Of a stretch of DNA of 36,457 nt, positions 29,675 to 36,457 are shown piece by piece. The notes below the pieces were generated by a model. The model was not told the DNA's origin, ran no database searches, and saw only the letters and a program-made list of their open reading frames with translations. Source of the stretch: Nitrospinota bacterium. GTDB lineage: Bacteria; Nitrospinota_A; UBA7883. The position numbers were made by a program, and so were the translations under genes. Where the stretch lies: the NCBI GenBank assembly GCA_029881335.1, contig JAOUMU010000018.1, positions 1 to 36,457 on the forward strand. Direction: 5' to 3'. The number at the start of each line of letters is the position of its first letter. The stretch's first letter is position 1.

Positions 29675-30427
29675 TTATTTCTCCGCCAGCAGCTTGTCGA
29701 TCACCTCGGAGAAGTAAGCGACATCCACCGCGCCGCGCACGTGGACCCCGTTTACAAAAAAGGTCGGGGTGGCCTGGATTCGCAACTCGTTTCCAAGGTT
29801 TACATCCCGGTCTATTCTTGCGTCGAAATTGGGATCACTGAAGTCGTTTTTGAACTGTGTCGGGTCCAGCCCCAGCTTGCGGGCGTAGTCCACGAATAAA
29901 ATCACAGGTTCCGGCGCCGCTCCCCACTCGGATTGTCTTCGCATTAACATGTCGTGATATGCCCAGAACTTCCCCTGTTTTTCCGCGGCCAGGCTGGCCT
30001 TGGCGGCGGACCGGGCGGCAGCGTGGTTCGACAAGGGGAAATGCTTGTATGCGATTCGCACCTTGTCCCTATATTTTTTCTGCACCTGGCTTAGGGTATT
30101 CACCGATTGGGCGCAGTATGGGCACTGGAAGTCGGAAAATTCCACGATAGTGATCTGGCCGCTCGGGTTGCCCTTCAGGGGCAAGCCTTCAACGCCGAGT
30201 AACTTACTGTTGGCGAACGCCTCGGATAATTCCCTTTCCCTGGCTTGGCGCTTCTTTTCTTCATAATAGGCCTGCATGGAGCGCTCTATCACCTCCGGGT
30301 GGGCCATGATATATTTTTCTACGATCCTATTGATCTGTTCGTGATCGACACCTTCCTGGGCAAGGGCCACCGGGGCGCCCACCTCCAGCGTCAGAGACAC
30401 GCAAAGAGCCATGACTATATATTTCAT
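29675..30427 (-). CDS. DsbA-family thiol:disulfide protein (exported)
   Basis: Signal peptide; ITIVEFSDFQCPYCAQSVNTL (CPYC), KHFPLSNHAAARSAAKASLAAEKQGKFWAYHDML, IQATPTFFVNGVHVRGA. Confidence 0.9.
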   Translation of the reverse strand: MKYIVMALCVSLTLEVGAPVALAQEGVDHEQINRIVEKYIMAHPEVIERSMQAYYEEKKRQARERELSEAFANSKLLGVEGLPLKGNPSGQITIVEFSDFQCPYCAQSVNTLSQVQKKYRDKVRIAYKHFPLSNHAAARSAAKASLAAEKQGKFWAYHDMLMRRQSEWGAAPEPVILFVDYARKLGLDPTQFKNDFSDPNFDARIDRDVNLGNELRIQATPTFFVNGVHVRGAVDVAYFSEVIDKLLAEK

Positions 30428-30594
30428 ATTTTCCTTTTTACTTATGTAAACACTATGTATCGACATCATATATGATCGCGGGCGCCCCGTTCAAACCTCG
30501 CGCAGGCGATACCGCGCGCCGAAAAATATTTTATCGAAGGGATTGATGGAATGAAAATATACTACAGGTGCAAATAGATGGAAGGTTGTTAAAC

Positions 30595-30966
30595 ATGACA
30601 AGCGCTACGAAAAAGTCACTGATGAGCCTGGGGCTGGCTGTGGGTGTGATAGCAGGGTTTATGACTTTTATGTTTTTTTTGCTGCTACTCCTTAATCCTA
30701 ATCCTCACGGAAGTTATCTGAATGTGGTAATTGGGATATATGTGGCTCCCCCTTTCACTCTAGGGGCGCTGCCAATCATTTACCACAAGCTATCACGCTA
30801 TTGGGGCCTTGTGTATGAGGATCAAGCGCCCTGCGCAAAATGCGGAGCCCAGGTTAGCTATCACCTGTCAACCTGCCCCGATGCGAAGCGCCATGTAAGC
30901 CTGCAAAGCGTGAGTGGAGGAGGGTGGGTTCGTCGCAGTTGGCCTTCATCCAAAGTGCGACTCTGA
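30595..30966 (+). CDS. Small two-TM protein with C-terminal Cys pattern (CAKC...C)
   Basis: MTSATKKSLMSLGLAVGVIAGFMTFMFFLLLLL...YEDQAPCAKCGAQVSYHLSTCPDAKRH. ATG at 30595. Confidence 0.5.
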   Translation: MTSATKKSLMSLGLAVGVIAGFMTFMFFLLLLLNPNPHGSYLNVVIGIYVAPPFTLGALPIIYHKLSRYWGLVYEDQAPCAKCGAQVSYHLSTCPDAKRHVSLQSVSGGGWVRRSWPSSKVRL

Positions 30967-31234
30967 CAGAGACGGTTTGAAAGGTTATCCTGATGCCTGG
31001 TTGTGGGACAGCACGTGTGGAGGTTTACGAGGAGTGGAAACAGACCGTCAAAAAACAATTGAAATGCTATTTCTGATCCACCCCGCCAATGGGGACCTCC
31101 TCGCAATGAAGAAGCTGATGGCGAAAATCCTGATATTTGTGGACAAACCGCAAATCCACGGTCTTACCGCAATCCAGATAGCCAGAAATAACGGCCACGC
31201 TGATATGGTCGAATACCTGATCAGCAGCCCATAG
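30914..31234 (+). CDS. Ankyrin-repeat-like small ORF, possibly a degenerate or frameshifted gene
   Basis: C-terminal ANGDLLAMKKLMAKILIFVDKPQIHGLTAIQIARNNGHADMVEYLISS fits an ankyrin repeat (G-x-T-A-x-x-x-A-x-x-x-G-H-x-x-x-V-x-x-L). Confidence 0.4.
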   Translation: MEEGGFVAVGLHPKCDSDRDGLKGYPDAWLWDSTCGGLRGVETDRQKTIEMLFLIHPANGDLLAMKKLMAKILIFVDKPQIHGLTAIQIARNNGHADMVEYLISSP

Positions 31235-31259
31235 GCCTGTCAATCCCGGCGGTGAACCA

Positions 31260-32753
31260 TTAATTGAACGGATTCAATTTTCCGGAATACCTTTTGACAA
31301 ATCTTTTCACGTGAGAAGTCGCTCGAAAATCCCTCTTGTCTGTCATGCAGGTTATCAACCTGGGAATGGCGATCGACAGATAAAAATTCTTGATAGCGAA
31401 AATACGATATGTTCCGGTGTTCACTAAAAAGTTCACAAACCATCTGGGCAGGTGGGGCAGCCAGTGAAGTATGAAGGCCACCGCGGCCAGACGTCTGGCG
31501 TCAGAGACGCTGCCGCCGTAGTAGAAGCTGGGGTCGGAGGGCTGCTCCAGATTCGGGTCGTTGATCTCCGCCGCCTCAGATTCGGTCATCAAGCCGCTGG
31601 TTACCGCCTGGTCTATGATCTTTGTTTTCGGATAATACTTCAGCCAGAACACGCTTATCCCGTCTGGCCGTACTTTGTTGTAGAATCGCATGGCATCCTC
31701 CTGATTCTCCACCGTATCCTCCGGAACGCCCAGCATATGGTCCACCCGCACCATGATCCCCCTGGCCTTGGTCATTGCGATGGCCTCCTCGATCTTTTTA
31801 TTGTTAGATTTTCGGAATAGTATATCGCGGCACAAGTCCTCCGACACCGACTGAACCCCCATCTGCACGTTTACGCAGCCGGCTTCCTTCAGAAGATCCG
31901 CCTTGTGTTCGTTTTGCTGGAAGGGGGAAGTTATGCACTGGAAGGGGAGCCCAACCTCGGTCTTGTATTTTCGGCAAAACTCCTCCAGCCACTCGGTGTG
32001 GGTGGTGAAGCAGTCATCCACCAGTACAAAATACTTGACGCCCAAATGTTCCTTGGCGCGCTTGAATTCGGCGATTACCCGGTCCACATTGGTTTGCCGA
32101 ATGTTTCTTTTGCGTCCGCCCCCATTGGTGTATGAATATGCGCAATAGGAGCAGGCGTAAGGGCAACCCCTGCCGGTCATGGCCAGGTATTCATCTTTCA
32201 TCTCCGGCAGGTACGCCATGAACGGCTCTTTATTCGGGAACGGCAGTTCGTCCATGTTCGGAAGGTCACCGATGGTAAAATCGCCGATCATCGATCCGTT
32301 TCTTTTATGGATGATTCCGTTGGTCGCCTTGTCTGGCATGATGACGCTCCCATTGACCTTAAGAGAAGCCAGCCACCTGGGAAGCGAGACCTCAGCCTCT
32401 CCCATGGCCAGGGCGTCCACTTCATCGCGGGCCAAAGTCTCCTTCGGCAGGAGCGTGGGGTGGATACCACCGAAGATGGTGGTGGCCCCGCTTATTTTTT
32501 TCAGCTCTGCGGCCACTCGCACCTGGCTCTTGAAAATATCGCTGACCGCCGAAAAAGCGACCACATCCGGCGCCAATTCGGCCACCTTTCCGGCAAGAGC
32601 GGCGAAATCCAGATCGTGATTAACAAAATTAGTATAGGAATCATTGGCGGAATAAAAAACGAAATCAACTTCGTGCCCCTCTTTTTCGAGGACACTCATC
32701 AGGGATTGAACGCCGATGCTCTCCGCGTCTGGATATACAAAAGCAACTTTCAT
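31260..32753 (-). CDS. B12-binding-domain radical SAM protein
   Basis: N-terminal cobalamin-binding-like MKVAFVYPDAESIGVQSLMSVLEKEGHEVDF...TIFGGIHPTLLP; radical SAM CPYACSYCAY (CX3CX2C). Confidence 0.92.
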   Translation of the reverse strand: MKVAFVYPDAESIGVQSLMSVLEKEGHEVDFVFYSANDSYTNFVNHDLDFAALAGKVAELAPDVVAFSAVSDIFKSQVRVAAELKKISGATTIFGGIHPTLLPKETLARDEVDALAMGEAEVSLPRWLASLKVNGSVIMPDKATNGIIHKRNGSMIGDFTIGDLPNMDELPFPNKEPFMAYLPEMKDEYLAMTGRGCPYACSYCAYSYTNGGGRKRNIRQTNVDRVIAEFKRAKEHLGVKYFVLVDDCFTTHTEWLEEFCRKYKTEVGLPFQCITSPFQQNEHKADLLKEAGCVNVQMGVQSVSEDLCRDILFRKSNNKKIEEAIAMTKARGIMVRVDHMLGVPEDTVENQEDAMRFYNKVRPDGISVFWLKYYPKTKIIDQAVTSGLMTESEAAEINDPNLEQPSDPSFYYGGSVSDARRLAAVAFILHWLPHLPRWFVNFLVNTGTYRIFAIKNFYLSIAIPRLITCMTDKRDFRATSHVKRFVKRYSGKLNPFN

Positions 32754-33198
32754 CGTTTGGATTAGTAATTATCAGGTTTTTGATTTTCCGATGGGACGCT
32801 TGTCTGGCCGCCCGGCGAATCCAGAACTCGTCCGTGCCTATATCCGCATTATATCCAAATCAGCGGGAGGATCAAGTGAAGTTTGCATTAGTCGGGTTGA
32901 ATGAAAATGTACGCCCATCGTCCGCGAAGACATTCGCCGCGCCGCTGGTGGTACTGCTGTTCATTCAGTTAAGTTTTATCCCTATCACGATGAATGGATA
33001 AACTGGTGGCATCGGTGTCTGCTAAACACGGACGCGACGATGCTGGCCATTTTCTGGATGCGTGTACATTATCGGGGATGTAGGTTATGAGGGCTGGTGT
33101 CGGAGTATGCTCTTCCTCACTGGAAGGGATTGGGCGCCTCACACCGAGTCCGGCAAAAGGACTTCGGGCGGGATTTCTCCAATAGGCGCTCTTACCCT

Positions 33199-34203
33199 TT
33201 AAGGGGTTCGAGGAGCGTTCTCCCTCTTCCAGGAATCCGCCGCTTTTGCGAACCTTTTGATGATTTCTCCAGCAGGCTCCACAGAAGATATCCCCCGGAC
33301 GCTTTTCCCGGCCTGGAAATACTCAAGATATCCCTTCCCTTTTTGGGAGGCGTTTTTAAGCTGGAAGAATGATCGCAACGTGTAGATCATCCTCATCCAT
33401 TTCTTGGTAATGTTTCCCTTCAGAAGATATTTTGCTATTGGTCCCGCTTTGACGCCCTGTTTTTCGATATACGGCGTGCGGATAATCGATACAGGTACTC
33501 CGCTAATTTTATCCGTCAGGACAATATCCTCTTCAGAGGCGTTTACAATCACCTCCTTGTAATCGCTATGTGAATTGCACTCCACGGTGGCGATAAAACG
33601 GGTGCCCATCTGGACCCCCGAATATCCGGTCGCAAGCGCTTTTACATAATCTCTTTCGGTGGATATTCCCCCTGCGCATATTAGCGGGACTTTGAAAGGA
33701 GAAACTTCCTCGTATAGCTTTTCAGCCGATAGCGCGCCCGCATGACCCCCGGCACGGTTGTTAACGCAAATCAGGCCGTCCACTCCATTATCCAGCGCCT
33801 TATTGGCCCATTTGCCTTCTGTGACATCGTGGTAGACAACGCCGCCGATCGAATGCGCCTCCTCCACCACCCATTTCGGGTTTCCCAGCGCAGTGATGAA
33901 AAACTTTATCCCTTCCTCCAGCGCGATATCCACCCACTCGCGCATCCTTTTTTCGTATCTGGAGGAAGACTTCTCCACAAGAGCGTTAAAGCCGATCGGC
34001 TTGTCAGTGATGGAACGGATAAACTTAATCCCGGCGCGGAGCTCATGGCCGTGGACGTATATCATAGACACCGGTTGGATTATCCCCAGGCCACCCGCCC
34101 TGGAAACGGCCGCCACCAGCTCAGGGTTGCTGCAAGGATACATGGCGCCGCATATGACGGGGGTCTCTATCCCAGCGGCTTGCGTGAATTTGCTGTCATC
34201 CAT
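33199..34203 (-). CDS. Nitronate monooxygenase / 2-nitropropane dioxygenase-family flavoprotein
   Basis: ETPVICGAMYPCSNPELVAAVSRAGGLGIIQ, GLICVNNRAGGHAG, PLICAGGISTERDYVKALATGYSGVQMGTRFIATVEC. Confidence 0.87.
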   Translation of the reverse strand: MDDSKFTQAAGIETPVICGAMYPCSNPELVAAVSRAGGLGIIQPVSMIYVHGHELRAGIKFIRSITDKPIGFNALVEKSSSRYEKRMREWVDIALEEGIKFFITALGNPKWVVEEAHSIGGVVYHDVTEGKWANKALDNGVDGLICVNNRAGGHAGALSAEKLYEEVSPFKVPLICAGGISTERDYVKALATGYSGVQMGTRFIATVECNSHSDYKEVIVNASEEDIVLTDKISGVPVSIIRTPYIEKQGVKAGPIAKYLLKGNITKKWMRMIYTLRSFFQLKNASQKGKGYLEYFQAGKSVRGISSVEPAGEIIKRFAKAADSWKRENAPRTP

Positions 34204-34314
34204 ACGTTAATTCTAGACCTTATGAGAGGCGCCAGCAATGTCATTTGGCGTGTATGGCAAGTGGCATAGACTCTCATTCCGCTTCCCCGTGGCCGCCTGA
34301 CCTTGGACTTTACA

Positions 34315-35106
34315 TCACTTATTGCCCATTCCCTTGTAAATCCCCGCGAACTGCTCCATGGTGATATCCTCCGCCCGCAAAGAGGGCGCCACACCGGCCG
34401 CATCTAGCGCCTTTAGCAGCGTCTCCGGGCTATCGAAAAGCTTCGACAAATTATTCTTGATCTTTTTTCGCCTGTGCACAAAGGATGTCTGCACCAGGCT
34501 GAAGAACCCCTCCTCGTTTTCTATCCGCACGGGTGGCGCTTTTCGGGGAACCAGCCGGATCACCGCGCTGTCTACCTTCGGCCTGGGCCTAAAGGCGCTC
34601 GGCGGGACATCGAATAAATATTCCGTATGGCAATGATATCCCACGAAAACTGATAGCGATCCGTATCCCTTTTCCCCAGCCGAGGCGCAGAGCCTGTGGG
34701 CCACCTCCGCCTGGGTCATCAGGGTCATGGAGGCCACTCTCTCCTTGTGGTTTATCAGGGTCTTGATGATGGGGGTGGCCACGGAATAAGGAAGATTGCT
34801 GGCTACGTGGAACGGGGAGGGGAGGGTGGTGTAATCGAACTTCAGCGCGTTGGCCCTCAACAGGTGGAATCTCTCCCTTCCCCTAAAGGTCTTCACCAGA
34901 TAGCCATAAAGCTCCTGGTCCAGCTCCAGCGCGGTCACATTGGCGCCTGTGTCCAGCAGCGGGCCCGTCAGCGCTCCTTTGCCGGGGCCGATCTCCACAA
35001 TGGTCACACCCGGCGCCGCACCGGAAGCCTCGGCGATTCGCTGGGCGATGGCCCTGTCCGCCAGGAAATGCTGGCCCAGTTTATGTTTTTGTCCATGCTC
35101 CCGCAC
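34315..35106 (-). CDS. rsmA: 16S rRNA (adenine1518/1519-N6) dimethyltransferase
   Basis: KHKLGQHFLADRAIAQRIAEASGA, VEIGPGKGALTGPLL, VASNLPYSVATPIIKTLI, FRPRPKVDSAVIRL. Confidence 0.96.
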   Translation of the reverse strand: MREHGQKHKLGQHFLADRAIAQRIAEASGAAPGVTIVEIGPGKGALTGPLLDTGANVTALELDQELYGYLVKTFRGRERFHLLRANALKFDYTTLPSPFHVASNLPYSVATPIIKTLINHKERVASMTLMTQAEVAHRLCASAGEKGYGSLSVFVGYHCHTEYLFDVPPSAFRPRPKVDSAVIRLVPRKAPPVRIENEEGFFSLVQTSFVHRRKKIKNNLSKLFDSPETLLKALDAAGVAPSLRAEDITMEQFAGIYKGMGNK

Positions 35107-35107
35107 G

Positions 35108-36112
35108 TTAAAAGCCTCCTTTCAGCATCCTGGCCGCAGTGCGGATAGCGTGGACCATTGGTCTTTCGTCCGCCATATTCTTCCCCGCTATGTCAAAAGC
35201 GGTGCCATGATCCACGGAGACCCGCAGGAAGGGCAGGCCCAGGGTGACATTCACCGTCTCCCCGAAGCTTAGCGCCTTGACGGGGATCAGCCCCTGGTCG
35301 TGATACATGGCGATTGCCACATCGTACTTTTCCCTGGCCCGGGGTGTGAACATTGTGTCCGCCGGGTGGGGGCCGGTGATCTCCACTCCCGCGCGCCGGG
35401 CGCCGCGTATGGCTGGCGTGATGATCCTGGCCTCCTCATCGCCGAACAAGCCACCGTCGGATGCGTGAGGATTTAGCCCGCAGAGGGCGATCCTGGGGGA
35501 GGAGAGGCCGTACTGTTTCACTGACCGGGCCACCAGCAGGATGAGGTCCCGCAATTTTTCAAATTTCAGAAGGCGTGGTATATCCTTCACCGCCACATGG
35601 GTGGTTGCCACCACCACTTTGAGCTTGCGGCTGGCCAGCATCATCGCCACGGGGACGCCGCCGCAACGGCTGGCCAGAAACTCCGTATGCCCGGCGATCC
35701 TGTATCCGGCCCGGTTGACCGCTTCTTTGCTGATGGGGGCGGTGACCATGGCGGCGAACTCTCCCCTCTGGGTCCGGGTGATGGCCTCCTCCAGGGCGCT
35801 CATGGCGGCCTGGCCGGCGGATTTGGATATTTTACCCATGTTCTCATGGGAAAAAGGAAACGCCGCCGCCTTTACCACGGCCATGGTATCAAGTCCGCCC
35901 CGGCCATAGCTCGCATCGATAACCTTCATCGGTAATTTGAGGTGTATGGCCAGGTGGGCCATATGGTCGGGATCGCCGAAAACGGTGATCCTTTTTCTTA
36001 AGGTGGGTGAAATATGGGCAAAGGCCAATAGAATCACTTCGGGACCGATGCCTGAGGGGTCCCCCCAGGTGATGGCGATCCTGTTCCCCGGATGGGTGGA
36101 GGAAGCTTTCAT
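35108..36112 (-). CDS. pdxA: 4-hydroxythreonine-4-phosphate dehydrogenase
   Basis: IAITWGDPSGIGPEVILLAF, TAPISKEAVNRAGYRIAGHTEFLA, CGLNPHASDGGLFGDEEARIITPAI, GPHPADTMF, YHDQGLIPVKALSFGETVNVTLGLPFLRVSVDHGTAFDIAGK. Confidence 0.96.
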   Translation of the reverse strand: MKASSTHPGNRIAITWGDPSGIGPEVILLAFAHISPTLRKRITVFGDPDHMAHLAIHLKLPMKVIDASYGRGGLDTMAVVKAAAFPFSHENMGKISKSAGQAAMSALEEAITRTQRGEFAAMVTAPISKEAVNRAGYRIAGHTEFLASRCGGVPVAMMLASRKLKVVVATTHVAVKDIPRLLKFEKLRDLILLVARSVKQYGLSSPRIALCGLNPHASDGGLFGDEEARIITPAIRGARRAGVEITGPHPADTMFTPRAREKYDVAIAMYHDQGLIPVKALSFGETVNVTLGLPFLRVSVDHGTAFDIAGKNMADERPMVHAIRTAARMLKGGF

Positions 36113-36322
36113 AGTGTCCTTGAAAAAATGTTTCCAGGCGTTGGGCCAGGCGCCAGGGCGATGGTTCCTGGCTGCTCTATTTTTGCACAACGCCGCCGCG
36201 CCAGCAACGGGTGGTGAAATAGAAGTTGATTTTAGCCGATGGTATGGTTTTAAATGAGGATTCTACAATAGAGGGTGAATCCTGTTGAGCATGGCAGCAG
36301 AAAAGCGTTTGGGGGAGGATCT

Positions 36323-36457
36323 TTGACCAAATCATTACATACCGGGACTGGTCCCACTGGGGCGGTGGAGTATAAGGACATCATCGCGCCCTATGGCCAG
36401 GACCTGGCTCGGGTGGAGGAGGCTATCCGGTCCAACTTCAGCTCCGATGTGGCCCTG
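36323..36457 (+). CDS. Polyprenyl synthetase family N-terminus (partial, 3' end outside window)
   Basis: TTG-start ORF MTKSLHTGTGPTGAVEYKDIIAPYGQDLARVEEAIRSNFSSDVAL with upstream GGGGGAGGAT RBS; resembles IspB/HepT-type N-termini. Confidence 0.55.
   Translation, partial: MTKSLHTGTGPTGAVEYKDIIAPYGQDLARVEEAIRSNFSSDVAL

Noticed and set aside
32780-33001. 73-aa plus-strand ORF between the radical SAM and nitronate monooxygenase genes
   Set aside because: No convincing motif or homolog pattern; insufficient support to call as a gene.

Overview
The window is a GC-rich bacterial chromosomal segment made mostly of housekeeping genes. From left to right it holds: a partial FN3-like C-terminus; a soluble CZB-type methyl-accepting protein; a DsrE-like protein; a small LITAF-like zinc-ribbon/membrane protein; nadB(-); a double-FHA protein(-); a purine nucleoside phosphorylase with a long basic disordered N-terminus(-); lnt(+); an EIIA / PII-like / twin cation:proton antiporter operon(+); a frameshifted OsmC-family gene(+); two paralogous lipoproteins(-) with near-identical terminators; pstC-pstA-pstB-phoU-phoB-phoR(+) without pstS; a small exported protein and radA(-); a DUF4124-like protein(-); an M48-like lipoprotein protease(-); a MoaA-like protein lacking the radical-SAM cysteines(-); tsaD(+); a DsbA-like protein(-); small membrane and ankyrin-like ORFs(+); a B12-binding radical SAM protein(-); a nitronate monooxygenase-like enzyme(-); rsmA and pdxA(-); and the 5' end of a polyprenyl synthetase(+). 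I saw no CRISPR array, rRNA, tRNA or insertion element. The best candidates for novelty are the MoaA-like pseudo-radical-SAM protein, the bacterial LITAF-like small protein, the duplicated lipoprotein-plus-terminator cassettes with a shared MRLSGMGWG motif, the EIIA/PII-like/antiporter operon, and the OsmC frameshift at a T7 slippery-like site. All assignments come from reading motifs by eye; no database search was run.
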